Origin: Hungateiclostridiaceae bacterium UBA1305
Lineage (GTDB): Bacteria > Bacillota > Clostridia > Acetivibrionales > DTU013
Direction: 5' to 3'
Assembly (NCBI GenBank): GCA_002307275.1
Contig: DBTX01000040.1
Span: forward strand, 114,681-154,034
Length of the DNA stretch: 39,354 nt
The position numbers were made by a program, and so were the translations under genes. This document shows positions 32,396 through 39,354 of the stretch, piece after piece. Under the pieces are notes generated by a model, which worked only from the letters and a program-made list of their open reading frames with translations, had not been told where the DNA came from and did not search any database. Numbering within the stretch: position 1 is the first letter of the stretch; each line of letters starts with the position of its first letter.

Positions 32396-32438
32396 ACTGC
32401 AATGATGCAGTCGTACCTTTGGGTTCGGCTGCATTTTA
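32396..32438 (+). promoter_or_regulatory. Leader of the ANTAR gene: second hexaloop hairpin overlapping a terminator
   Basis: ACTGC (32396-32400), loop AATGAT (32401-32406), GCAGT (32407-32411): again a six-base loop with A1 and G4. The right arm GCAG is also part of a terminator stem, ATGCAGTCG (32405-32413) with CGGCTGCAT (32426-32434), extended by ACC/GGT around a TTTG loop and followed by TTTTA. The regulator gene starts 33 bases later. This suggests that the ANTAR protein promotes its own expression by antitermination. Confidence 0.68.
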
Positions 32439-32470
32439 TATTAATAAAACCTTTTATATGGGGTGTTGGT

Positions 32471-33046
32471 ATGGATTCGACTAGAATAATGATAGCAATG
32501 AGTAGTGATGCTCTGGTTTTAAAACTGAAAACCATATTGGTTGAGGCCGGATTCATGATTATAGAGCAGTCGAATGAAGGTCAGGACTGTCTGCGTAAAA
32601 TGAGGGCGCTCAAGCCTGATATCATCATACTTGAGTATAACCTGCCGCATATGAATGGACTCGAGATCTCCAGAGTCGCGCTTGAAGACGGGATTTGCGA
32701 TGCGATGCTTTTTGTATCTGCCGATCAGGATAGTATGGTCGACGACATCAGACAGGAATCCGGGTTTGTCAGTCTGGTAAAGCCTGTTAACAGGATGCTT
32801 CTGATCGGTTCCCTCGAACTTATGATCAAAGACAGAAGAAAGATAAAACAGCTGGAGAAGGAGATTGAAGGTCTAAAATTGAGTCTTGATACAAGGAAAG
32901 AGGTGGAAAAGGCGAAAGGGCTTCTGATGGCGAATCTCGGGCTTACGGAGAGTGCAGCATTCAAAAGGATCCAGAAGCAGAGCATGGATCGTGGAATCCC
33001 AATGAAGGAAATAGCTAAAGCCATTATACTGGCATATGATATATAA
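32471..33046 (+). CDS. ANTAR-domain RNA-binding antiterminator with a degenerate receiver domain
   Basis: A 191-residue protein. Residues 5-115 have the layout of a response-regulator receiver. The Asp that accepts phosphate is Glu (E55 in 'DIIILEYNLPHMNG'), and the N-terminal acidic pair is lost ('IMIAMSSDALVL'); the Lys of 'VKPVNR' remains. A coiled coil, 'KQLEKEIEGLKLSLDTRKEV' (about 123-142), leads into the ANTAR domain, 'EKAKGLLMANLGLTESAAFK' then 'RIQKQSMDRGIPMKEIAKAI'. ANTAR proteins bind hexaloop RNA hairpins and prevent termination. Start ATG 32471 has GGGGTG about 8 bases upstream; an upstream in-frame extension only translates the repeat and leader. Its targets are very likely glnA and itself. 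Confidence 0.92.
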   Translation: MDSTRIMIAMSSDALVLKLKTILVEAGFMIIEQSNEGQDCLRKMRALKPDIIILEYNLPHMNGLEISRVALEDGICDAMLFVSADQDSMVDDIRQESGFVSLVKPVNRMLLIGSLELMIKDRRKIKQLEKEIEGLKLSLDTRKEVEKAKGLLMANLGLTESAAFKRIQKQSMDRGIPMKEIAKAIILAYDI

Positions 33047-33049
33047 GGT

Positions 33050-33243
33050 AAGGGGACACATCTCCACAGGGAGAATGCGTAAAGGGCCGAGAAATGTCCC
33101 CTTTTGACGCTAAAGCAATATGGGACACATCTCCCAGGGAGAATGCGTAAAGGGCCGAGAAATGTCCCCTTTTGACGCTAAAGCAATATGGGACACATCT
33201 CCACAGGGAGAATGCGTAAAGGGCCGAGAAATGTCCCCTTTTG
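33050..33243. repeat. Palindromic GGGGACA repeat, copies 2-4 in tandem
   Basis: Three copies with periods of 69 and 68 bases (GGGACACA at 33053, 33122 and 33190). Each has an outer stem GGGACA/TGTCCC and an inner TCTCC/GGAGA hairpin, then GAATGCGTAAAGGGCCGAGAAA. They begin 4 bases after the ANTAR stop and end just before the hydrolase gene. They are nearly identical to each other and to copy 1, which implies recent duplication. A frame reads through part of them ('GECVKGREMSPFDAKA'), but the 68/69 period breaks it, so they are not coding. Confidence 0.9.
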
Positions 33244-33279
33244 ATTTAAGGGATGCTAAGGTAATGACGGAGGGTTTAT

Positions 33280-34005
33280 ATGAGGAAGAGGCCTGTTATT
33301 GGGTTAACCCCTGGATATATGCCGGATAACAATAAACTGTCATTGGGACAGGGGTATGTCAATGGTGTAATAAAGGCTGGCGGACTTGCCGTTATACTGC
33401 CTCTTTGCGCTGAGGACAGCATAATTGAAAGCATTCTGGAAACTGTCGACGGTATTTTGTTTTCTGGTGGTGCGGATATAGACGCGAGACACTTCGGAGA
33501 AGAAAACATGAAATACGGCGGAAAAATTTCTCCCGAAAGAGATCGCTTTGAATTATTGCTGGTGAAGAAGGCAATTGCACGAAAGATGCCCATTCTGGGG
33601 ATATGCAGGGGATTACAACTTATTAATATAGCACTCGGCGGTACATTGCACCAGGATATTCATACTGGTCCTGCTCATGGGGATACTCTGAAACACTGGC
33701 AGGAGGCACCGGACTGGTACCCGGTCCACGATATCCGCATCAAGGCAGGTTCCAGGCTGTACGAAATTTACGCTACTGAGACTCTGGGTGTCAATTCGTT
33801 CCACCATCAGGCGGTAAAGGATGCCGGAAATGGACTTTCTATAGTTGCAGGTTCATCTGATGGCATTACGGAAGCAATCGAGGGCACAGGCAGTAATTTT
33901 ATTGTCGCAGTCCAGTGGCATCCCGAGGATATGTGGCAGGAGAATCCGGCCCATCTGAGAATCTTCGAAGCATTCATAGAGGCTGCAGCTACTTTTTCTG
34001 TATAA
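33280..34005 (+). CDS. Class I glutamine-amidotransferase-like hydrolase (peptidase C26, gamma-glutamyl-GABA hydrolase type)
   Basis: A 241-residue enzyme of the PuuD-like family, which splits gamma-glutamyl amides. The nucleophile elbow is 'ILGICRGLQLINIALGGTLH' (Cys at about residue 109). The oxyanion region is 'DGILFSGGADIDARHFGEE'. The remaining triad is in 'VAVQWHPEDMW' (His, Glu). 'VNSFHHQAVKD' is also typical of C26. GGAGGG lies upstream of the ATG. Its position after glnA and the ANTAR gene fits a role in glutamine or glutamyl-compound turnover; the actual substrate cannot be read from sequence. Confidence 0.9.
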   Translation: MRKRPVIGLTPGYMPDNNKLSLGQGYVNGVIKAGGLAVILPLCAEDSIIESILETVDGILFSGGADIDARHFGEENMKYGGKISPERDRFELLLVKKAIARKMPILGICRGLQLINIALGGTLHQDIHTGPAHGDTLKHWQEAPDWYPVHDIRIKAGSRLYEIYATETLGVNSFHHQAVKDAGNGLSIVAGSSDGITEAIEGTGSNFIVAVQWHPEDMWQENPAHLRIFEAFIEAAATFSV

Positions 34006-34055
34006 CCTGGTAAGTGTGCTATAATGGGTACAATAATAATTAATGGGGTATCACC

Positions 34056-34268
34056 ATGGCCGATAAATATTGTCTCGGGGACATCGTCGAATTTAGAAAA
34101 GAACATCCTTGCGGAAGCAAACAATGGGAAGTCATGCGGACAGGCGCCGATTTCAGAGTGAAATGCCTTGGCTGTGCCCATCAGGTTATGCTTCCCAGAC
34201 CCAAATTCGAAAAAAGTGTAAAAAAGATCATCAAATCCAATCTTCAATCAGACACCTCCAATACATAA
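34056..34268 (+). CDS. DUF951 family protein
   Basis: A 70-residue protein with the full family signature: 'GDIVEFRKEHPCGSKQWEVM', 'RTGADFRVKCLGCAHQVMLP' and 'RPKFEKSVKKI'. The CLGC pair and HPCG suggest metal binding or a small nucleic-acid-binding fold. In clostridia and bacilli such genes often lie near replication and chromosome genes, but the function is unknown. GGGGT lies 8 bases before the ATG. It follows the hydrolase by 50 bases. Confidence 0.88.
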   Translation: MADKYCLGDIVEFRKEHPCGSKQWEVMRTGADFRVKCLGCAHQVMLPRPKFEKSVKKIIKSNLQSDTSNT

Positions 34269-34456
34269 TGCTTCACCTCATCTGCATTCTTTCAGATTAA
34301 ATTGCAATACTAAATATGTTGCAAAAAAGATTTGTATTAAGGAATAATTATTTTTTGCACAGAATGTTGTAGGTAGATAAGTGTAAAAAAGCGGATACCA
34401 AAAATCTTTTTACATTATCTTTAAAAGAACGCAATCTGAAAATGAGGATGATTTTA

Positions 34457-35713
34457 ATGTTTGAAAAAAAGGAAAACCGAGGTTTTTTTATAAAAATGCT
34501 GTTTGGCTCTGTAATAACATCACTAACAGTAAGTTTGCTTGTGTTTGCGGTTTTTTCGGGATATTTTACAAGAAATGGGCAGAATGTCAACAAGAGCCCG
34601 ATCAACAGTGCGCTCCAGATGTCACAGACGGGTAGTCAGGCAGCAGCGACAGGTAATCAGTTGGCAGCAACGGGGGATTTGCCGAGTGATTCGGTTCAAC
34701 AGGGAAAAAATATTTCGGTGCAGACTGTGGAGCAGTCTTCAGTGGTGCCTGCTGCTCAAACCGTGGCAAAGAATGCTACACCGGGAGTTGTGGGGATTAC
34801 TGTTGAGCGGGTGAAGCAAGCGGGCCTCTTTCAAAAGAATGGTGACACTGAGGTAGGTGTTGGATCTGGCGTCGTAGTCAGCTCTGACGGATATATTCTT
34901 ACCAACAATCATGTTGCAGGCGGCAAGAGTAAAAGAATCGTTGTCTCTTTTGCAGATGGCAGAAATGTTGACGGTGTGGTTGTGTGGGCAGATCCGGTGC
35001 TTGATCTTGCTGCTGTGAAGGTTAATCTAACAGATCTGACCCCATTAATGCTTGGGGATGCTTCAAAACTGCAGGTAGGTGAGTTGGCAATTGCCATTGG
35101 CAATCCGCTTGGTCTTGAATTTCAAAGGACGGTAACCTCAGGTATTATAAGCGCACTTAACAGGACGATCAGAATTGAAACAGATACCGGACCCAACTAT
35201 ATGGAGGATTTGATACAGACGGATGCAAGCATTAACCCCGGCAACAGCGGAGGGCCTTTGCTCAATGCAAAGGGCGAGGTGGTGGGTATAAATACAATAA
35301 AGGTTGAAAGTGCGGAAGCAATGGGTTTTGCAATTCCTATCAATATTTCAAAACCGATTATGCAGAAGCTTGTAAGTACCGGTTCATTCAATGAGCCTTA
35401 TTTGGGGCTGTTTGCATATGATAACAGTGTTTTGCCTTATATGGGAGATGGGGTCGCCAAGGAGAGCGGCATATATGTTGCACATGTGGATACGACCGGT
35501 CCGGCCTTTAAGTCAGGGATAAGGGAAGGCTGTATCATCAGACAGGTAGACGACCAGGATATCAGCACAATGCTCCAGTTGAGGACTTATATCTATACAA
35601 AGTCGCCCGGTGATACAATTATGGTAACCCACCTTATGCAGGGTAGTAATGAATGGGTTACGACAAACATAGTACTTGAACAAAAAACGAAAGATGGGAT
35701 GATCACGAGGTAG
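34457..35713 (+). CDS. HtrA/DegP-type membrane-anchored serine protease
   Basis: A protein of about 418 residues. It has one N-terminal membrane anchor (about residues 12-34), a Gln/Ser/Ala-rich linker (about 40-105), a trypsin-like S1C protease domain and one C-terminal PDZ domain. The catalytic triad is complete: His in 'YILTNNHVAG', Asp in 'PVLDLAAVKV' and Ser in 'NPGNSGGPLLN'. The PDZ part includes 'GIYVAHVDTTGPAFKSGIRE' and 'QVDDQDISTMLQLRTYI'. It degrades or refolds damaged proteins outside the membrane. ATG 34457 is chosen, with GAGGA 8 bases upstream; ATG 34442 and 34448 fall inside that site. A loose TGTAAAAAG inverted pair (34382-34414) lies in the leader. Confidence 0.93.
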   Translation: MFEKKENRGFFIKMLFGSVITSLTVSLLVFAVFSGYFTRNGQNVNKSPINSALQMSQTGSQAAATGNQLAATGDLPSDSVQQGKNISVQTVEQSSVVPAAQTVAKNATPGVVGITVERVKQAGLFQKNGDTEVGVGSGVVVSSDGYILTNNHVAGGKSKRIVVSFADGRNVDGVVVWADPVLDLAAVKVNLTDLTPLMLGDASKLQVGELAIAIGNPLGLEFQRTVTSGIISALNRTIRIETDTGPNYMEDLIQTDASINPGNSGGPLLNAKGEVVGINTIKVESAEAMGFAIPINISKPIMQKLVSTGSFNEPYLGLFAYDNSVLPYMGDGVAKESGIYVAHVDTTGPAFKSGIREGCIIRQVDDQDISTMLQLRTYIYTKSPGDTIMVTHLMQGSNEWVTTNIVLEQKTKDGMITR

Positions 35714-35804
35714 AATTACAAATAAAAAAGACTTGATGTATAACAAACTATATTTTTTGGCAAGACTTCCAATGTATTATTGCAGATATAGGGAGGGTGC
35801 TGCC

Positions 35805-36092
35805 ATGGCAAATGTTATTAGAAATAGTGCTGAGTTTGAAAAGACGATAAAATCATACCTGAAACAGGGCAGGGAAAAGTTGAATGGTGATCTTGCAGGT
35901 ACCAGGGAAGCTATAAAGCTTATTGCGGCAGACAAGGCAAAGGACTTTATCGAAACGATGGACAGGGGACTTGACAAACAGGAGAGGGAATTCCTGAAGG
36001 CCTTGATTATTACCAGTATGCACCAATCCTTTTGCTATGGCTATGGTATTGGAAAAATCGAGGGAAATACGAAAGACAGAATCTTTCTATAA
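35805..36092 (+). CDS. Small conserved-looking protein of unknown function
   Basis: A 95-residue, mainly helical, charged cytoplasmic protein ('FEKTIKSYLKQGREKLNGDL', 'KAKDFIETMDRGLDKQEREF'), ending in a less charged 'SFCYGYGIGKIEGN'. I do not recognise the family. ATG 35805 has GGGAGGG 7 bases upstream; the longer frame from 35733 has no ribosome site. It lies between the HtrA gene and the ilv T-box leader; no terminator is evident after it. Confidence 0.65.
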   Translation: MANVIRNSAEFEKTIKSYLKQGREKLNGDLAGTREAIKLIAADKAKDFIETMDRGLDKQEREFLKALIITSMHQSFCYGYGIGKIEGNTKDRIFL

Positions 36093-36165
36093 GCCTTTTC
36101 CATTGTATATGGCAAGAAAGAATAAAAAAGCAAATAAATAAAAGCAATATAAGTGTAATATTTTA

Positions 36166-36194
36166 TTGACACCGCCAACTATTACTGGTAAACT
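36166..36194 (+). promoter_or_regulatory. Promoter of the ilv operon
   Basis: TTGACA (36166-36171), 17 bases, TAAACT (36189-36194) with TGG directly before the -10. It places the transcript start near 36201, just before T-box stem I. Confidence 0.65.
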
Positions 36195-36200
36195 ATTATA

Positions 36201-36510
36201 CAATTAATTTAAAACGGCTGTGCAATGAAGGAAAAAAGACAGGTCTGGGTGTTTAAGAGAGTCGGCGGGTGGTGTGAGCCGATATACAGGATTTGTGTAT
36301 AACTCGCTCCGGAGCTTCATCATTGAGGTCAAGTGGAAAATATTCATTCATAATCTTTTCACTGGATTCAGATGATGGCGTTGACTACGTTATAGTCAAG
36401 TACATCAGTACTTGCCGAGGATAGGCGGAAACGCCCGTCAAATCAGGGTGGTACCACGTTGGATTATTCCCTTCGTCCCTGCATATATGCAGTTGACGAG
36501 GGGTTTTTTA
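36201..36510 (+). promoter_or_regulatory. T-box riboswitch (leucine type) controlling ilvBNC
   Basis: Stem I is closed by CAATGAAG (36222-36229) and CTTCATCATTG (36314-36324) and contains GGTGGTGTGAGCC. The likely specifier codon is CTC (36303-36305) in AACTCGCTCCGGAGC, which would read tRNA-Leu. The T-box sequence AGGGTGGTACCACG is at 36445-36458; its TGGT bulge would pair with the ACCA end of uncharged tRNA. The terminator is CCCTTCGTC with GACGAGGGG (36495-36503), followed by six T's. When leucyl-tRNA is uncharged, the antiterminator forms and ilvB is transcribed. Confidence 0.92.
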
Positions 36511-36531
36511 TATCTAAAAGGAGGGGTGATT

Positions 36532-38160
36532 ATGAAAATGACAGGTGCTCAGGCTATCATCAAGGCACTCGAGCTGGAAAAAGTCGATACAATATTCGGT
36601 TACCCCGGAGCTGCAATCTCTCCGTTTTATGATGCTCTTCTGGATAGTTCCATCAGGCATGTTCTGACCAGACACGAACAGGGCGCTGCTCATGCTGCTA
36701 ACGGCTATGCACGAGTAACCGGTAAAGCGGGTGTTTGTGTTGCGACTTCCGGACCGGGGGCAACGAATCTGATCACCGGGATAGCAAATGCCAATATGGA
36801 CAGTATTCCAATCGTGGCAATCACAGGCCAGGTCGCATGTGCGATGATCGGCACGGATGCTTTTCAGGAAGCGGATATCACTGGTGCAACAGCACCTTTT
36901 TGTAAACATAATTATCTGGTTAAGAAAGCAGAAGAGCTTCCAAGGATTATTAAAGAAGCCTTCCATATTGCTGCAACAGGGCGCCCGGGGCCTGTCGTCA
37001 TTGATATTCCGGTGGATGTGCAGAACAGCACGATTGATTTCATCTATCCTCAAGCAGTTGACATAAAGGGTTACAAACCCACCTATAAAGGGCACCCGAT
37101 GCAGATAAAAAATGCAGTTGCGGCGCTTGAATCAGCAAAGGCTCCTGTCATTTGCGCAGGCGGCGGTGTCATTTTGGCAAATGCTTCGGAAGAAGTACGA
37201 GAACTTGCCGAGAGATTCAATATCCCCGTGACGACCACGCTAATGGGCATCGGAGCTATTGCATCCACTCATCCGCTGCATTACGGGATGGTTGGTACAC
37301 ATGGTACGCAGACTGCGAATTATGCGCTGCATCATGCTGATCTTGTACTCTTTCTCGGAGCAAGAGTGGGGGACAGGGCGATCGGCGCGGCAAGCATGCT
37401 TGCAAAGAAGGCAAAAATCATCCATATAGACATAGACCCGGCAGAGATAGGGAAAAACATAGATACGTCAATTCCCGTGGTTGGCGATGTCAAATTGATT
37501 CTGAAGGATATGCTGATGCTTGCGAAAACCGGCGGCAGCGACGATTGGGCGGAGACGGTTGCAATGCAAAAGCAGCAGCGGGCGGTTGAACTTGTCAAGG
37601 ATGACAGAACCGGTTTCGTAAACCCCAAATACCTGCTTTCCCTCCTGTCGGAATACTTCCCGGCAGAGGCTGTTATCGCGACTGAAGTTGGACAGAACCA
37701 GATATGGACTGCCAACAATTATAATATGCGCCAGCCAAAAACATTCATCACCTCGGGAGGCCTTGGTACAATGGGTTATGGCCTTCCGGCCGGAATAGGT
37801 GCGAAGGTCGGAAAGCCCGAAACGCCTGTCGTAGTAATAAGTGGTGACGGCAGCTTCCAGATGTCCATGCAGGAACTTGGTACAATGAAGCAGTACGGGA
37901 TAGAAGTTAAAATGATCCTCTTCAACAACTGCAGGCTCGGCATGGTTCGTGAACTGCAGCTTAACAAGCATGGAGGACGCTATTCGCAGGTCTGTCTGGA
38001 TCAGAACCCGGACTTCATCATGTTGGCCGCTGCATATGGCTTCAAGGGCGAAAGGATCACAAGAAATTCCGAGATCAGAGCAGCGCTGGAACGGATGACT
38101 GCCGAAAATGGATCCTACCTGCTGGAGTGCTCGGTAGATCCGATGGAGTCTACATTGTAG
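36532..38160 (+). CDS. ilvB: Acetolactate synthase large (catalytic) subunit
   Basis: A 542-residue thiamine-diphosphate enzyme that makes 2-acetolactate or 2-aceto-2-hydroxybutyrate, the first common step to valine, leucine and isoleucine. The catalytic Glu is in 'LTRHEQGAAHAANGYAR' (about residue 47). Also visible are 'ATSGPGATNLITGIANA', the FAD/middle domain 'MVGTHGTQTANYALHHADLV' and the ThDP motif 'GDGSFQMSMQELGTMKQYGI' to 'LFNN'. AAAAGGAGG precedes ATG 36532; upstream in-frame starts lie inside the T-box. ilvN follows after 86 bases. Confidence 0.96.
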   Translation: MKMTGAQAIIKALELEKVDTIFGYPGAAISPFYDALLDSSIRHVLTRHEQGAAHAANGYARVTGKAGVCVATSGPGATNLITGIANANMDSIPIVAITGQVACAMIGTDAFQEADITGATAPFCKHNYLVKKAEELPRIIKEAFHIAATGRPGPVVIDIPVDVQNSTIDFIYPQAVDIKGYKPTYKGHPMQIKNAVAALESAKAPVICAGGGVILANASEEVRELAERFNIPVTTTLMGIGAIASTHPLHYGMVGTHGTQTANYALHHADLVLFLGARVGDRAIGAASMLAKKAKIIHIDIDPAEIGKNIDTSIPVVGDVKLILKDMLMLAKTGGSDDWAETVAMQKQQRAVELVKDDRTGFVNPKYLLSLLSEYFPAEAVIATEVGQNQIWTANNYNMRQPKTFITSGGLGTMGYGLPAGIGAKVGKPETPVVVISGDGSFQMSMQELGTMKQYGIEVKMILFNNCRLGMVRELQLNKHGGRYSQVCLDQNPDFIMLAAAYGFKGERITRNSEIRAALERMTAENGSYLLECSVDPMESTL

Positions 38161-38246
38161 TATTAACATTATTTACATATGGAGATTAAGCCAGGGATAA
38201 GAAAGGCTAGGAACAAAACGAATTTTCTTGAAAGGAGAATACCATT

Positions 38247-38759
38247 ATGGCAAAGCATACGTTATCGGTTCTGGTGGAAAATCATGCAGGCGTACTTTCC
38301 AGGGTTGCCGGTCTTTTCAGCAGAAGGGGATTCAATATCGACAGCCTGGCAGTAGGGGTAACGGAGAATCCGGATGTATCGAGGATGACGATCGTAGTGG
38401 ATGGGGATGAGTATACGGTCGAGCAGGTCAGCAAACAGCTCAACAAGCTGATTGACGTCATAAAGCTCAAAGAACTCGAAAAAACAGAGTCGATCAGCCG
38501 GGAACTTGCGCTGATCAAAGTAGCGGCAAGCACCACCACAAGATCGGAAATCATTCAGATTGTGGAAATTTTCAGAGCAAAAATTGTCGATGTTTCAAAA
38601 ACTACCCTGACCATTGAAATATCCGGCGGCTCGGATAAGGTGGCGGCACTTGAGGATATGCTCAATCAGTTTGGAATCAAGGAAATAGTGAGAACGGGTA
38701 CCATTGCTATCGAGAGAGGCAATCGAATTATAAAGGCTACCAATAATGAGGAGGAGTAA
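38247..38759 (+). CDS. ilvN: Acetolactate synthase small (regulatory) subunit
   Basis: A 170-residue subunit that activates IlvB and gives feedback control by valine. The N-terminal ACT domain reads 'LSVLVENHAGVLSRVAGLFS' then 'RRGFNIDSLAVG' (about residues 4-35). The C-terminal domain includes 'ELALIKVAA', 'IVEIFRAKIVDVSKTTLTIE' and 'FGIKEIVRTGTIAIERG'. AAAGGAG lies upstream. It is 5 bases from ilvC and in the same operon. The symbol ilvH is used for the same protein in some genomes. Confidence 0.96.
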   Translation: MAKHTLSVLVENHAGVLSRVAGLFSRRGFNIDSLAVGVTENPDVSRMTIVVDGDEYTVEQVSKQLNKLIDVIKLKELEKTESISRELALIKVAASTTTRSEIIQIVEIFRAKIVDVSKTTLTIEISGGSDKVAALEDMLNQFGIKEIVRTGTIAIERGNRIIKATNNEEE

Positions 38760-38764
38760 AATAT

Positions 38765-39354
38765 ATGACAAAAATGTATTATGACAGTGATTGCAGCCTG
38801 GGCCTGCTTAAAGGCAAAACCGTTGCGATAATAGGCTATGGGAGCCAGGGACATGCACATGCACAGAATTTGAGGGATAGTGGGATTAACGTGGTCGTAG
38901 GCCTTACACCAACTTCCGAGAGAAGGAAGCAGGTTGAGGCGGATGGCCTGAAGGTACTTGATACAGCAGAAGCAGCAAAGGCTGCAGATATGATCATGAT
39001 GCTTACCCCGGACCAAACACAGGCAGATGTGTACTACGAAAGCATCGCACCGAATTTGAAGGAGGGCGATATTCTTGCATTCGCTCATGGCTTCAACATT
39101 CATTTCAATCAGATCAAGCCCCCGAAGTCGGTTGACGTGGTTATGATTGCACCAAAGGGCCCTGGACATACTGTCAGGAGTCAGTATAAGGAAGGCAGGG
39201 GCGTTCCGTCACTCATTGCCATTCACCAGGATGCATCAGGCAAGGCGAAGGAATTTGCACTTGCATATGCTTCCGGTATCGGTGCAGGCAGGGCAGGCAT
39301 ACTTGAAACAACGTTCAGGGAAGAAACTGAAACGGATCTTTTCGGCGAGCAGGC
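38765..39354 (+). CDS. ilvC: Ketol-acid reductoisomerase (3' end outside window)
   Basis: The first 196 codons of the NADPH-dependent enzyme that isomerises and reduces acetolactate, the second step of branched-chain amino acid synthesis. Visible are the Rossmann motif 'VAIIGYGSQGHAHAQNLRDS' (about residues 20-39), 'MLTPDQTQADVY', 'LAFAHGFNIHF', 'DVVMIAPKGPGHTVRSQYKE' with conserved metal and substrate residues nearby, and 'AGILETTFREETETDLFGEQ' with the Mg-binding Asp/Glu. GAGGAGGAG lies 8 bases upstream of the ATG. The gene runs off the window, so the length is unknown; class I would be about 330 residues. Confidence 0.97.
   Translation, partial: MTKMYYDSDCSLGLLKGKTVAIIGYGSQGHAHAQNLRDSGINVVVGLTPTSERRKQVEADGLKVLDTAEAAKAADMIMMLTPDQTQADVYYESIAPNLKEGDILAFAHGFNIHFNQIKPPKSVDVVMIAPKGPGHTVRSQYKEGRGVPSLIAIHQDASGKAKEFALAYASGIGAGRAGILETTFREETETDLFGEQ

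Noticed and set aside
32345..32470. Upstream extension of the ANTAR gene by 42 codons
   Set aside because: It reads through the palindromic repeat and the leader terminator; a ribosome site fits ATG 32471.
33120..33329. 69-codon frame with internal repeats ('GECVKGREMSPFD')
   Set aside because: It is a translation of the palindromic DNA repeats and overlaps the hydrolase start; the 68/69-base period does not keep frame.
34382..34414. TGTAAAAAG inverted pair before the HtrA-type gene
   Set aside because: The arms are low complexity and unequal in length; chance is likely in this AT-rich leader.

Overview
The window reads as chromosomal DNA of a low-to-mid G+C, anaerobic, endospore-forming, flagellated Firmicute of class Clostridia. 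The pointers are spoIIID, the spore protein YyaC, S-layer-homology (SLH) proteins, flagellar rod genes, a ferredoxin-type Ech [NiFe]-hydrogenase, rubredoxin, a T-box leader and an ANTAR RNA antitermination system. The gene set resembles cellulolytic clostridia of the Acetivibrio/Ruminiclostridium type; this is inferred from gene content, since no search was run. I saw no rRNA, tRNA, CRISPR array, prophage or intact insertion sequence.

Layout. 1-7.0 kb: the end of an SLH protein, spoIIID, a repetitive lipoprotein, mbl, then flhO-flhP-rod-binding protein behind a sigma-28-like promoter, and a phosphodiester-glycosidase-like membrane protein. This is the spoIIID-mbl-flhO-flhP order known from Bacillus. 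7.0-13.6 kb: a YkgJ-type cysteine-cluster protein, a secreted YcdB/SLH protein, a GC-rich repeat patch, a membrane-anchored MutS-like ATPase, a degenerate nitroreductase-fold protein and a cysteine-rich unknown. 13.6-20.9 kb: rho with a very long disordered insert, a nitroreductase preceded by a broken TetR gene, a CPBP protease, rpmE, a DUF1385 membrane protein and prmC. 21.1-27.7 kb: a complete echABCDEF operon for a membrane-bound, ion-translocating, ferredoxin-linked hydrogenase, followed by hypA and hypB for nickel insertion. 27.8-30.6 kb: a PAS-SpoIIE phosphatase, YyaC, a small membrane protein behind a palindromic operator-like site, and a 52-residue rubredoxin. 30.6-34.3 kb: glnA, an ANTAR regulator, a glutamine-amidotransferase-like hydrolase and a DUF951 protein, with four copies of a palindromic GGGGACA...TGTCCCC repeat. 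34.4-39.35 kb: an HtrA-type protease, a small unknown protein, and a leucine-type T-box leader in front of ilvB-ilvN-ilvC; ilvC is cut by the window end.

The most interesting part is the nitrogen-control locus. Both glnA and the ANTAR regulator gene have leaders in which a hexaloop hairpin (loops AACGAC and AATGAT, each with A1 and G4) overlaps the left arm of an intrinsic terminator. This is the architecture expected of ANTAR-protein antitermination, and it suggests that the regulator controls both glnA and itself. The regulator's receiver domain has Glu where the phosphoacceptor Asp should be, so it probably does not respond to ordinary phosphotransfer. Other leads are the TetR remnant, the RGR-motif insert in Rho, the GC-rich frame-breaking repeat at 10.24-10.34 kb, and paired hairpins between echB and echC.
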